Source of the DNA: Corynebacterium sp. | GTDB taxonomy: Bacteria > Actinomycetota > Actinomycetes > Mycobacteriales > Mycobacteriaceae | DNA: 64,000 nucleotides | Direction: 5' to 3' | Assembly (NCBI RefSeq): GCF_022712275.1 | Contig: NZ_JALAGU010000052.1 | Location: forward strand, 1-64,000 | Shown: piece after piece, positions 49,925 to 58,852 of the stretch | Layout: each line of letters begins with the position of its first letter | How positions within the stretch are numbered: the stretch's first letter is position 1 | Notes under the pieces: generated by a model | What the model was told of the DNA's origin: nothing | Database searches by the model: none | What the model saw: the letters and a program-made list of their open reading frames with translations, nothing else | Made by a program: the position numbers and the translations under genes

Positions 49925-51110
49925 CGAGACCGCACTCCACCCCGTCCACGCCGAACTCGGTGCGAAGTTCACCGACTTCGGTGGCTGGGACATGCCCCTG
50001 AAGTACGGCAAGGAGCTCGAGGAGCACCGCGCCGTGCGCGAGGCCGTCGGCCTCTTCGACCTCTCCCACATGGGCGAGGTCCGGGTCACCGGTCCGGACG
50101 CCGCCGCATTCCTGGACCACGCCCTGGTCTCCCGCATCTCCGCGGTGAAGGTCGGCAAGGCGAAGTACTCGATGATCTGCACCGACGACGGCGGTATCAT
50201 CGACGACCTCATCACCTATGTCCTCGCTCCCGAGGAGTACCTGGTCATCCCCAACGCCGGCAACGCCCCGGCGGTCTTCGCCGCACTCACCGAGCGGGTC
50301 GGGGACTTCAATGTCACCCTCGTCGACCAGACCACCGACATCTCGCTCATCGCCGTGCAGGGCCCGAAGGCCGCCGATGTCATGCTGCAGATCGTCGAGG
50401 AGGTCACCGACGCTCCCGAGGCATCCGGTGCATCGTCCGAGGACAACTCCGTGGCCGCCGCGGTCGCCGGTCTCGGCTACTACGCCGCTTTCCAGGGCAC
50501 CGTCGCCGGCGTCCCCGCGATCATCGCCCGCACCGGCTACACCGGCGAGGACGGCTTCGAGATCTTCGTCGACAACGACGCCACCGGCGTCCCCGGTGAA
50601 GCACCCGCGAAGATCTGGGGTGCCGCCCTCGCCGCCGGTGAGCGGTACGGTGTCCTGCCGTGCGGTCTCGCCGCCCGCGACACGCTGCGCCTGGAGGCCG
50701 GCATGCCGCTCTACGGCAACGAGCTGTCCCTGGACCTGACCCCGGTGGATGCCGGTCTCGGTATCCTCGCCGCGACGAAGTCCAAGGACGAGTTCGTCGG
50801 GCGTGAGGCCATCATCGCCGCCAAGGAGCAGGGCACGAAGCAGATCCGCATCGGCCTGGCCGGTGAGGGTAAGCGTGCCGCGCGTGGCGGTTACGAGATC
50901 CGGGATGCCGAGGGCAACCGGATCGGTGAGGTGACCTCCGGTGCGCTCTCGCCGACGCTCGGCCACCCGGTCGCGATGGGCTACGTCACCACCGAAGCCG
51001 CAGCCGAGGGCGGATCAGCGGCCGAAGGGTCGACCGTCATCGTCGACATCCGCGGCAAGGACTTCCCGTACACCGTCGTCGCGCTGCCGTTCTACAGCCG
51101 CGAAAAGTAA
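49917..51110 (+). CDS. gcvT: Aminomethyltransferase, T-protein
   Basis: 398 residues. FGGWDMPLKYGKELEEHRAVREAVGLFDLSHMGE, in two parts, is the family signature, and ARTGYTGEDGFEIF, GLAARDTLRLEAGMPLYGNEL and GEVTSGALSPTLGHPVAMGYV form the folate-binding core and C-terminal barrel. It transfers the one-carbon unit from lipoyl-GcvH to tetrahydrofolate and releases ammonia. The ATG overlaps the gcvP end by eight bases, so translation is coupled. Confidence 0.97.
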   Translation: MSNETALHPVHAELGAKFTDFGGWDMPLKYGKELEEHRAVREAVGLFDLSHMGEVRVTGPDAAAFLDHALVSRISAVKVGKAKYSMICTDDGGIIDDLITYVLAPEEYLVIPNAGNAPAVFAALTERVGDFNVTLVDQTTDISLIAVQGPKAADVMLQIVEEVTDAPEASGASSEDNSVAAAVAGLGYYAAFQGTVAGVPAIIARTGYTGEDGFEIFVDNDATGVPGEAPAKIWGAALAAGERYGVLPCGLAARDTLRLEAGMPLYGNELSLDLTPVDAGLGILAATKSKDEFVGREAIIAAKEQGTKQIRIGLAGEGKRAARGGYEIRDAEGNRIGEVTSGALSPTLGHPVAMGYVTTEAAAEGGSAAEGSTVIVDIRGKDFPYTVVALPFYSREK

Positions 51111-51140
51111 ACTGCACCCAACCACACTGAGGAGAGAACC

Positions 51141-51533
51141 ATGACTGCACTTCCCACCGACCGCCTGTACTCCGAGGAGCACGAGTGGGTGAACTCGACC
51201 GACATCAACGCCGGTGACACCGTGCGCGTCGGCATCACCCACATCGCGGCCGACGCCCTGGGTGAGATCGTCTTCGCCGAGCTGCCCGAGGTCGGCACCG
51301 AGATCGAGGCCGGCGAGCCCTTCGGCGAGGTCGAGTCCACCAAGTCGGTCTCCGACATCTACGCCCCGGTCTCCGGCGAGATCACCGCCGTCAACGAGGA
51401 GATCGCCGACAACGCCGGCATCATCAACGAGGACCCCTACGGTGCCGGCTGGCTCTACGAGGTCACCGTCACTGTGGTTCCCGCAGCCGACGACCTCCTC
51501 GACCATGAGGCCTACGCCGCAGACAACGTCTAG
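51141..51533 (+). CDS. gcvH: Glycine cleavage H-protein
   Basis: 130 residues. YSEEHEWV at the start and the lipoylation segment FGEVESTKSVSDIYAPVSGE with the lipoyl-bearing Lys68 are diagnostic. It shuttles the aminomethyl group between the P, T and L proteins. GGAGAG lies before the ATG, 30 bases after gcvT. No lipoate ligase or lipA/lipB gene is in the window. Confidence 0.97.
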   Translation: MTALPTDRLYSEEHEWVNSTDINAGDTVRVGITHIAADALGEIVFAELPEVGTEIEAGEPFGEVESTKSVSDIYAPVSGEITAVNEEIADNAGIINEDPYGAGWLYEVTVTVVPAADDLLDHEAYAADNV

Positions 51534-51553
51534 GTCTCATACACTGTGCCCTG

Positions 51554-53047
51554 ATGTCTTTCGCTGTTGTCGCCCTCGTTCTCGGGCTCGTGCTGCTTCT
51601 CGTGGCCGCGGGCCTGTTCCTGCGTGCCTCGCGACCGGCGGCACCGGGGGAACATCGGGAACAGGGCCGTCACGAGGCCGGGACGCCGTCAGCTGACCGG
51701 GCACGCCCGTCCGCCTGGCCGTCGGCCGCTGCCCCTGTCAATGCCACTGCCTCCGGGTCGAAGCAGGGGAGTGACCGGGAACCGGCGTCCGACCAGGAAG
51801 AACAGTCCGGGGAGGACGCAGCCACGGGCGGGACACCTGAGCCGGAAGCGGTTCCTGCCCCGGGGTCGTCCGGCTTCACCGGTCGTCGGGGGCGGCGGCA
51901 CTGGGCCACCGCCCACGGCTTCGAGTACACCCGGGAGGATGCCTTCCTCACCGCGGAATGGCCGGTCAGCCTGATCCGCGAGATCTCCGCGACCGACCAG
52001 GGGCCTGCGGCCCGGGACCTGGTTTCCGGGTTCCTCGACGGTCACCAGGTACACATCGCCGATGTTGCCGGGTCAACCCTCCTGGCGTTGCGCCGGGGTG
52101 CGTACTCCCCGGTCGATGTCCACGTCACCACCGCTGCCGCGATGCCGGCCGGGATGCGGCATGACGCCGACCTCGACCGGATGCCCTTCACCGTCTACGC
52201 CTCGGACACGCGGGCAGTCGGACGGATGCTCGACAGCCGTGTCGACGAGGCACTCGCCGCGCTGTCCGGAGTGGTCTCCGACGTCGCCTTCTCCGGGGCG
52301 TGGGTGGTGGCCCGGTGTGCCCGTCGTACCGACGCGGACCGCTGGGACGCACTTCTGCCGCACCTGGCGGCGCTGGGCTCCGCTGCCCGGGTACTCCCGC
52401 CCCTGGTGACCACCGCCACCCTCGATATCTCCGTCGCCGATCCGACGCGTCCCCGTCCGGCGTCCGGGGTACTCATCCCGGTCGATCCGTCCGCCGCAGA
52501 TGCCGCGGACGACGCTGACGGAGACACCGCCACCGCGCGCCCCGGGCACCTGCGTGCCGTGCCCGACGCCCCCGCTGTTCCGGAGCCTGAACCCGAGGCG
52601 GGGACCGGGGACGCCGTTGAGCCGGAGGAGACCGGAGAGCCCGCGCACCCGAAGGTAGAGCGTCCCTCCGATCCGGTGGAGTTCCCGACCCGGTCCCGCG
52701 GGCAGGTCTACGGCGAGGCAGACCTCGACGGATCATGGCCTGAGGACGTCACCGAAGACGGTCTGACCAGTATCCCGGCACTGGGCGAGGAGCCCACGGC
52801 CGATGTCTCCGACGACGACGGGCCCCGGATCGTGCGGGCCGGGACGTCCGCGACGATCTTCTCCGACTCCACCAGCTCCACCTCCACCAGCTCCACCGGT
52901 CCCACCGGCACTGTCTCCCGGGGACGCCACCGCGGCCCGGACGCGCGGCATGCCGGTGCCGACCGTGATTCCGCCGACTCCACCGACGATTACGACGTCG
53001 TCGACCCTGAAGTCGTTGATCCGGACGTCACGGACCCCGACAACTGA
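51554..53047 (+). CDS. Membrane-anchored protein with acidic low-complexity tail
   Basis: 497 residues. One N-terminal membrane helix (VVALVLGLVLLLVAAGLFL) is followed by a disordered Ala/Pro/Glu-rich linker (about 25-115), a folded core of about 190 residues (HWATAHGFEYTREDAFLTAEW, ARDLVSGFLDGHQVHIADVAG, SDVAFSGAWVVARCARR) and a long acidic, Ser/Thr-rich tail ending VDPEVVDPDVTDPDN. No family recognised. It follows gcvH by 20 bases with TACACT eight bases before the ATG, so it may be separately transcribed. Its place before pyrE is shared with uncharacterised corynebacterial genes only as a supposition. Confidence 0.65.
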   Translation: MSFAVVALVLGLVLLLVAAGLFLRASRPAAPGEHREQGRHEAGTPSADRARPSAWPSAAAPVNATASGSKQGSDREPASDQEEQSGEDAATGGTPEPEAVPAPGSSGFTGRRGRRHWATAHGFEYTREDAFLTAEWPVSLIREISATDQGPAARDLVSGFLDGHQVHIADVAGSTLLALRRGAYSPVDVHVTTAAAMPAGMRHDADLDRMPFTVYASDTRAVGRMLDSRVDEALAALSGVVSDVAFSGAWVVARCARRTDADRWDALLPHLAALGSAARVLPPLVTTATLDISVADPTRPRPASGVLIPVDPSAADAADDADGDTATARPGHLRAVPDAPAVPEPEPEAGTGDAVEPEETGEPAHPKVERPSDPVEFPTRSRGQVYGEADLDGSWPEDVTEDGLTSIPALGEEPTADVSDDDGPRIVRAGTSATIFSDSTSSTSTSSTGPTGTVSRGRHRGPDARHAGADRDSADSTDDYDVVDPEVVDPDVTDPDN

Positions 53048-53064
53048 GCGCCCGTCGGGGCCCG

Positions 53065-53070
53065 TACTAT
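53065..53070 (+). promoter_or_regulatory. Probable -10 box of the pyrE unit
   Basis: TACTAT 35 bases before the pyrE ATG, with a strong ribosome site TAAGGAG (53093 onward) in between. No good -35 box is seen at the normal distance. Confidence 0.35.
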
Positions 53071-53104
53071 CGGTGGTCGAACACGTCACCGTAAGGAGCC
53101 TGCC

Positions 53105-53656
53105 ATGAGCGCACCCACCGTCAACCCCGAGAAGCTGAAGCGGCTCGCTGAGCTGGTCACCGAACTCTCCGTCGTCCGCGGGAAGGTCACTCTCTCCTCC
53201 GGCAAGGAGGCCGACTACTACGTGGACCTGCGTCGCGCGACGCTGCACCGCGAGTCCGCGAAGCTCATCGGCGAACTGCTCCGCGAGCTCACCGCCGACT
53301 GGGACTACGTCGCCGTCGGTGGCCTGACCCTGGGTGCGGACCCGGTGGCCACCTCGGTCATGCACTCCGGTGACGGGGTGGACGCCTTCGTGGTGCGCAA
53401 GGAGGCCAAGAAGCACGGCATGCAACGCCGTATCGAGGGGCCGGACATCGAGGGCCGCCGCGTCCTCGTCGTCGAGGACACGACCACCACCGGCAACTCG
53501 CCGCTCACCGCCGTCGCCGCGGTGCGGGCGGCCGGCGCGACCGTCGTCGGTGTGGCCACTGTCGTCGACCGGGCCACCGGCGCCAGGGACGTCATCGAGG
53601 CCGAGGGTGTGGAGTACCGCAGCCTGCTCGGCCTGTCCGATCTCGGCCTGGCCTGA
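53105..53656 (+). CDS. pyrE: Orotate phosphoribosyltransferase
   Basis: 183 residues. LSSGKEADYYVDLRRATLH, the GGLTLGADPVATSVMH core and the PRPP-binding motif RVLVVEDTTTTGNSPL are characteristic. It joins orotate to PRPP to make orotidine 5'-monophosphate in pyrimidine synthesis. AAGGAG precedes the ATG. The gene leads a run of plus-strand genes to fba, as in other corynebacteria. Confidence 0.96.
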   Translation: MSAPTVNPEKLKRLAELVTELSVVRGKVTLSSGKEADYYVDLRRATLHRESAKLIGELLRELTADWDYVAVGGLTLGADPVATSVMHSGDGVDAFVVRKEAKKHGMQRRIEGPDIEGRRVLVVEDTTTTGNSPLTAVAAVRAAGATVVGVATVVDRATGARDVIEAEGVEYRSLLGLSDLGLA

Positions 53657-53676
53657 GTCTGCCGAGGAGACCACCT

Positions 53677-54354
53677 ATGTCCACCGCCCGTGCTCTGCGC
53701 ACCGCGTATCTCGCCGCCGGGGCAGTGTCCGTCGTCGCCGCTGCGGCAGGACGCCGTGGTGACCGGCTCACCCGCATCGTCAAGCCCACCCTGATGCCGT
53801 TGCTCGCCGGCACCGTGCTGGCGCGAGGTCAGCGGAAGGCGACCACGACCGTGGTCGCAGGCCTGACCGGGGGCTGGGTCGGCGACATCATCCTCATGGG
53901 TGCGGACGGTCGCAGCGACGATTCCCGGGTCCGCGCCCGCAACCTCAACCGCGGCTCGGCGGCCTTCGCGCTCAACCAGGTGTCCTACATCGCCGAGCTG
54001 TGGCACGCCGGACACCGGCCGAGGAAGAACACGGTCGCCCTGCGTGCACCGGTGCTGGCGTCCGGCGTCGTCACTGCGGCGACCGGCGCCCCGGCCGCCC
54101 TGCCCGCCGCCGTCGGCTACGGTTCCCTGCTCGCGGGAACTTCGGTGCTCGCCGCGGATGAGGGAGAGACCACCCCACTGGGGCTCGGCGGCAACCTCTT
54201 CGTCCTCTCCGACGGACTGATCCTCGCCCGACAGGCTTTCCTCACCGGGGAGAAGCCTCTGGTCCGCGTGCTCGACGGGCTGGTCGACAGTCTGGTCATG
54301 GCGACCTATGTCGCCGCACAGCTGCTGATCGTCGAGGGTCTCACCCGTGACTGA
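53677..54354 (+). CDS. YhhN/TMEM86-family (lysoplasmalogenase-like) membrane protein
   Basis: 225 residues with seven to eight hydrophobic segments. KPTLMPLLAGTVLARGQ, GLTGGWVGDIILMG and FALNQVSYIAELW fit the YhhN/lysoplasmalogenase family, whose eukaryotic members hydrolyse the vinyl-ether bond of lysoplasmalogens; the bacterial role is unsettled. GAGGAGA precedes the ATG. It overlaps the following methyltransferase gene by eight bases. Confidence 0.75.
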   Translation: MSTARALRTAYLAAGAVSVVAAAAGRRGDRLTRIVKPTLMPLLAGTVLARGQRKATTTVVAGLTGGWVGDIILMGADGRSDDSRVRARNLNRGSAAFALNQVSYIAELWHAGHRPRKNTVALRAPVLASGVVTAATGAPAALPAAVGYGSLLAGTSVLAADEGETTPLGLGGNLFVLSDGLILARQAFLTGEKPLVRVLDGLVDSLVMATYVAAQLLIVEGLTRD

Positions 54355-55009
54355 GGGCAACGGCCCCACCGAGTGGTTCCCGCACCCGGTCGGGGTGGGC
54401 CCCTGGGAGGCCGAGAATCCGGGCGTCCCACGCCCCACCGGTGAGGAGTACGACCCGGACCTGCTCGATGACGGTGACCGCCGCAATGTCGTGGACGCCT
54501 ACCGCTGGTGGCGCACCGAGGCGATCATCGCCGACATCGACGCGCGTCGGCATGCCCTGCACATCGCCATCGAGAACTTCGAGAACGACTCGAACATCGG
54601 CACTGTCGTGCGCACCGCCAACGCCTTCGCCGTGGACACCGTCCACATCGTCGGCCGGAAGCGGTGGAACCGGCGAGGAGCGATGGTCACCGACCGCTAC
54701 CAGCACCTCGAGCACCATCCGGACACGGACTCGGTCATGGATTACGCGGCCGCGCACGACCTCGTTGTCGTGGCCGTGGACAACACCCCCGGATCGGTGC
54801 CCCTGGAGACCGCGGAGCTCCCGGAGCGTTGCCTGCTGCTGTTCGGGCAGGAAGGTCCGGGTGTCACGGCCGAAGCGCAGGCAGGGGCCTCGATGACGGT
54901 GAGCATCGCCCAGTTCGGCTCGACCCGGTCGATCAACGCGGGCGTGGCCGCGGGCATCGCGATGCACGCCTGGATCAGGCAGCACGCGAGCCTGGAAAAT
55001 GCCTGGTAG
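54347..55009 (+). CDS. SpoU/TrmH-family RNA methyltransferase
   Basis: 220 residues. The SPOUT motifs are in order: NDSNIGTVVRTANAFAVDTVHIVG in two parts (motif 1), LLLFGQEGPGVTAEA (motif 2) and STRSINAGVAAGIAMHAW (motif 3), forming the knotted SAM-binding site for 2'-O-ribose methylation. A tRNA or rRNA target is expected. The start is GTG at 54347 within the end of the YhhN gene. Confidence 0.9.
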   Translation: MTEGNGPTEWFPHPVGVGPWEAENPGVPRPTGEEYDPDLLDDGDRRNVVDAYRWWRTEAIIADIDARRHALHIAIENFENDSNIGTVVRTANAFAVDTVHIVGRKRWNRRGAMVTDRYQHLEHHPDTDSVMDYAAAHDLVVVAVDNTPGSVPLETAELPERCLLLFGQEGPGVTAEAQAGASMTVSIAQFGSTRSINAGVAAGIAMHAWIRQHASLENAW

Positions 55010-55019
55010 AAACGGACTC

Positions 55020-56216
55020 ATGGACGAACTCTGGGACCACCGCGCAGATCTGGCCGAGCAGGCCGTCTTCGAGCGGCACGGGTCCCGGCTCTGGGGGATC
55101 CCGAAGACCACCCTCGGCGTCATCGCGTGGCCGCCGTCGACCCGCGACAAGTTCTTCTACCACTGGCACTACTGGTGGCAGGCCCACTTCATCGACTGCC
55201 AGGTGGACGCCGCGACCCGCCGCGACACCGGGCTCCGCCTGCGAGCCATCCGCCGCACCATCCGGGGAATGCGGATCCGCAACCGTCGGCCGCTGCCCTA
55301 CAACGAGTTCTACGATGACCGCACCTGGCTCGCCCTGGCCATGCACCGGGCCCAGGACCTGCCGAAGTACGGGACCGTGCGGTACCTGCCGGGGCTCGAG
55401 GCGTCGATCATCGAGGGCGTCGACCCGCTGACGGGCGCCCTGCCGTGGAAGGTTGACGAGAACTTCTTCAATGTCCCGACCAACGGACCCGTCGCGATCC
55501 TCGCCGCCCGTACCGGGCGGACCGACCTTGCCGCACAGCTGGTGGAGTGGATCTACCCTCGCCTGATCAACACCGACGGTCTGGTCATGGACGGGGTGCG
55601 GCTGCGTGTGCACGGTGAGGACCCTGTCACCCAGGTCCACACCTACAACCAGGGCGTCGTTCTCGGGGCACTTGTCGAACTCGCCCGGACGCAGCGCCGC
55701 GAGGCGGGGATTCCACAGCACGCGGTGAGTGAGGTCGGCACCGAGCACATCACCCGCGTCCACCAGTTGGTGCAGGCCGTGGCCTCACACCTGGCGTCGC
55801 CGGACGGCGTCATCGGCCTGGGGACGGGCCGGGGCGGCAACGGCAACGGTGGTGGAGACGGAGGCCTGTTCAAGGGCATCCTCGCCCGATACCTCGCCCT
55901 GGTCGTCACCGACCTGCCCAGTGACGACCGGCTTAGCCGGGCGACCCGTCAGCTGGCGAAGCGGCTGGTGATGCAGTCCGCCGACTCAGTGTGGCACCAC
56001 CGTCTGGAGGTCGACGGCCTGCCGCTGTTCGGATCCTCCTGGATGGACGACGCCGCCCTGCCGCAGTCGGGCAACCGGATCGGCTCCACCATCGCCACCG
56101 GTGCCGGGGCCGATCTGGGGGTGCCGGAGCGGGACCTGTCGGTGCAGCTGTCAGGCTGGATGCTCATGGAGGCGGCCGCGAAGGTCAGCGGAGACACACC
56201 CGACACCACCCGCTGA
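55020..56216 (+). CDS. GH76-like glycoside hydrolase, apparently cytoplasmic
   Basis: 398 residues. FFYHWHYWWQAHFIDCQVDAATR, in two parts, together with YNEFYDDRTWLALAMHRAQDL (Asp-Asp catalytic-type pair) and VHTYNQGVVLGALVEL are the core of GH76 alpha-1,6-mannanase-like enzymes with an (alpha/alpha)6 barrel. No signal peptide or anchor is present, unusual for the family. The ATG at 55020 is used; an in-frame ATG at 54999 overlaps the methyltransferase gene. Substrate may be intracellular mannoside or lipomannan precursor (inference). Confidence 0.75.
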   Translation: MDELWDHRADLAEQAVFERHGSRLWGIPKTTLGVIAWPPSTRDKFFYHWHYWWQAHFIDCQVDAATRRDTGLRLRAIRRTIRGMRIRNRRPLPYNEFYDDRTWLALAMHRAQDLPKYGTVRYLPGLEASIIEGVDPLTGALPWKVDENFFNVPTNGPVAILAARTGRTDLAAQLVEWIYPRLINTDGLVMDGVRLRVHGEDPVTQVHTYNQGVVLGALVELARTQRREAGIPQHAVSEVGTEHITRVHQLVQAVASHLASPDGVIGLGTGRGGNGNGGGDGGLFKGILARYLALVVTDLPSDDRLSRATRQLAKRLVMQSADSVWHHRLEVDGLPLFGSSWMDDAALPQSGNRIGSTIATGAGADLGVPERDLSVQLSGWMLMEAAAKVSGDTPDTTR

Positions 56217-56280
56217 CGCCGAAACGGGCATACTGGGGTGCAGCCATGCGTCAAATAGAGGACACCTAGGGAGGACCTCC

Positions 56281-57315
56281 ATGCCTATCGCCACCCCCGC
56301 CGTCTACCGGGACATGCTCGACAAGGCCAAGGAAAGCGGTTTCGCCTTCCCGGCCATCAACTGCACCTCGTCAGAGACCGTCAACGCCGCCCTCAAGGGT
56401 TTCGCGGACGCCGAGTCCGACGGCATCATCCAGTTCTCCACCGGTGGTGCCGAGTTCGGCTCCGGTCTTGCGGTGAAGAACATGGTCGCCGGAGCCGAAG
56501 CCCTGGCCCACTTCGCCCACCACGCCGCGAAGCATTACGGCGTCAACGTCGCCCTGCACACCGACCACTGCCAGAAGGAGAAGCTGGACACCTACGTCCG
56601 GCCCCTCGTCGAGATCTCCCGCAAGCGGGTCGAGGCCGGCGAGAACCCGCTGTTCCAGTCCCACATGTGGGACGGTTCGGCCATCCCGATCGACGAGAAC
56701 CTCGAGATCGCCAAGGACCTGCTTCCGACCTGCGCCGCCGCGAACATCATCCTCGAGGTCGAGATCGGTGTCGTCGGTGGCGAGGAAGACGGCGTCGAGG
56801 CCAAGGCCGGCGACAACCTCTACACCACCGCCGAGGACTTCGAGAAGACCGTGGACGCCCTGGGTACCGGCGAGAACGGCCGCTACATCCTCGCCGCGAC
56901 CTTCGGCAATGTCCACGGCGTGTACAAGCCGGGCAACGTGAAGCTGCGCCCGGAGGTCCTGGACATGGGTCAGAAGGCCGCCTCGGCCAAGCTGGGTCTT
57001 GCCGAGGGCTCCCAGCCCTTCGACTTCGTCTTCCACGGCGGCTCCGGCTCCGAGAAGGAGAAGATCGAGGAGGCGCTGCGCTACGGCGTCATCAAGATGA
57101 ACGTCGACACGGACACCCAGTACGCCTTCACCCGCCCGATCGCCGGCCACATGCTCGCCAACTACGACGGCGTCCTCAAGATCGACGGCGAGGTCGGCAA
57201 CAAGAAGGTCTACGACCCCCGCTCCTACCTCAAGAAGGCCGAGGAGGCCATGAGCGTGCGCGTCGTCGAAGCCTGCACCGACCTCCACTCCGTCGGCACC
57301 ACTCTGGCAAAGTAA
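56281..57315 (+). CDS. fba: Class II fructose-bisphosphate aldolase
   Basis: 344 residues. VALHTDHCQKEKLD (zinc ligand and catalytic Asp), LEVEIGVVGGEEDGVEA, GNVHGVYKPGNVKL and FVFHGGSGSEKEKI with NVDTDTQYAFTRPI are all diagnostic for the zinc-dependent, long class II form. It interconverts fructose 1,6-bisphosphate and triose phosphates in glycolysis and gluconeogenesis. GGGAGG precedes the ATG. The 64-base gap upstream has CATACT at 56230-56235 as a possible -10 box. Confidence 0.97.
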   Translation: MPIATPAVYRDMLDKAKESGFAFPAINCTSSETVNAALKGFADAESDGIIQFSTGGAEFGSGLAVKNMVAGAEALAHFAHHAAKHYGVNVALHTDHCQKEKLDTYVRPLVEISRKRVEAGENPLFQSHMWDGSAIPIDENLEIAKDLLPTCAAANIILEVEIGVVGGEEDGVEAKAGDNLYTTAEDFEKTVDALGTGENGRYILAATFGNVHGVYKPGNVKLRPEVLDMGQKAASAKLGLAEGSQPFDFVFHGGSGSEKEKIEEALRYGVIKMNVDTDTQYAFTRPIAGHMLANYDGVLKIDGEVGNKKVYDPRSYLKKAEEAMSVRVVEACTDLHSVGTTLAK

Positions 57316-57320
57316 GCGGC

Positions 57321-57767
57321 ATGGCTGAACAGATCCGTAAAGGACGCGACCTCTTCGGTGCCGAGCACCCGGAGGTGAAACTCCCGGCGTCCCTGGCGTC
57401 CGCCGTCACCGGTGGCGAATCACTGGGCGAGCTGGAGGCGCTGGCCGTGGCGAACCCGAAGGACTCGGGTGTGTGGGCCGCGCTGGCCGCGTACCACCTG
57501 CAGCAGGGCGATCTTCCCTCCGAGAAGATCACCGCCTACGCCTGCGCCCGTACCGGCTACCACCGCGGTCTGGACGCCCTGCGTTCCAACGGCTGGCGGG
57601 GTACCGGCCCGGTGCCGTGGTCCCATGAGCCGAACCGTGGCGTGCTGCGCGCGATCATGATGCTCTCGGTCGTCGCCCGGGCGATCGGCGAGGAGGACGA
57701 GTACATCCGCTGCCTCAACCTCGTCAACGACTGCGACCCGGATGCCGCCGACGAGATGCTGAAGTAG
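57321..57767 (+). CDS. DUF3151-family protein
   Basis: 148 residues with repeated helical pairs: LGELEALAVANPKDSGVWAALAAYHLQQGD in two parts, AYACARTGYHRGLDALRSNGWRGTGPVPWSHEPNRG in two parts, and DEYIRCLNLVNDCDPDAADEML. This is the conserved actinobacterial DUF3151 family, found next to fba. Its function is unknown. It starts five bases after the fba stop and is surely co-transcribed. Confidence 0.85.
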   Translation: MAEQIRKGRDLFGAEHPEVKLPASLASAVTGGESLGELEALAVANPKDSGVWAALAAYHLQQGDLPSEKITAYACARTGYHRGLDALRSNGWRGTGPVPWSHEPNRGVLRAIMMLSVVARAIGEEDEYIRCLNLVNDCDPDAADEMLK

Positions 57768-57771
57768 CTTC

Positions 57772-58812
57772 TTGTCTGTACCGGACGCCACCCCGGCAGC
57801 ACCGCCCCGCACCTTCCCCTGGAAGCGTGCGGGGCTCTGCTGTGTCGTGTTCCTGCTGGCCCTCGGCGTGGGGTGGATGACCGCCCCGGTGTGGGGTGTG
57901 TTCACCGACCGGGTGCCGGAGACCGGGTCGTGGATCGTGCCCTTCCTCCAGTCGGCGTGGCCGGCGGGGTTCGCACTGCTGGTCGTCGCTCTGACGGCAC
58001 TGGTGTGGTTGACGCTGTCCCGCCGGGCAGCCGTCGGCGCGACGGTGGCGGCGGTGGTGGTGTGTACCGCGACGGTGCTGGTGCCCGGGGCACTCAGCCG
58101 GGTCGCGGAGAAGATGCCGGAGGAGAAGGACGCCGACACGGTCCGGATCCTCTCGGTGAACACCTGGTACCACCAGGCCTCGGACGAGTTCCTCGCGCAG
58201 ATGGCACAGGACATGGACGCCGACATCGTCGTCCTCTCGGAGAGTTCCGACGTCCAGGCGTCTGCGGTGGCGGACGCGACGGATCTCGAACTGCTGCAGC
58301 CGGTCTCCGCGAGGACGCGCGGTGGCGGGACCGCGCTGCTGGTCCGGGAGACCTGGATGACGGAGGCCGCCGCGGAGTCCGTGGCGGACCTGCACCTGAC
58401 CCGCCACCAGAACCCGGTCGTCGAGCTGGAGGACCTGACGATGATGGGCGTGCACACCAACGCCCCGGCACACAGTCACCTGGTCGACGGGTGGGTCACC
58501 GAGATGGCCGACCTGCGGGACTGGGCCTCCGGCGTGGACGGACCGCTGGTCATGGCGGGGGACTTCAACTCCACCACCGCGCACCCGGAACTGCGCCGGT
58601 TGGTCAGGGGTGCCGACGGCTCGTCGGAGATGGCCGACTGCGGCGGTGGGCTGTTCGCCGCCCCCACCTGGCCGCGGGCCGGGACACCGTCCCCGGTGCC
58701 GGTGCTGCGGCTGGACCACATCCTCGTCCGCGGGATGACGTGTCAGGATTCCGGCGTGGTCGGTGTACAGGGCAGCGACCACGCGGGCATCTGGGCGGAT
58801 CTGCGGGTGTGA
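57772..58812 (+). CDS. Membrane-bound endonuclease/exonuclease/phosphatase-family protein
   Basis: 346 residues. Three membrane helices (about 18-38, 60-80, 88-105) lead to an EEP domain: VRILSVNTWYHQ, DIVVLSESSD, VMAGDFNSTTAHPELR and the ending GSDHAGIWADLRV with Asp-His. The metal and catalytic residues appear complete. Relatives act on DNA, phospholipids or phosphoinositides outside the membrane. The start is TTG at 57772, four bases after the DUF3151 stop, the only start that includes the first helix with its basic leader. Confidence 0.75.
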   Translation: MSVPDATPAAPPRTFPWKRAGLCCVVFLLALGVGWMTAPVWGVFTDRVPETGSWIVPFLQSAWPAGFALLVVALTALVWLTLSRRAAVGATVAAVVVCTATVLVPGALSRVAEKMPEEKDADTVRILSVNTWYHQASDEFLAQMAQDMDADIVVLSESSDVQASAVADATDLELLQPVSARTRGGGTALLVRETWMTEAAAESVADLHLTRHQNPVVELEDLTMMGVHTNAPAHSHLVDGWVTEMADLRDWASGVDGPLVMAGDFNSTTAHPELRRLVRGADGSSEMADCGGGLFAAPTWPRAGTPSPVPVLRLDHILVRGMTCQDSGVVGVQGSDHAGIWADLRV

Positions 58813-58852
58813 CCGGCGGGGTGTCGGGAGCAGACCTGACAGAATAGGTGAC

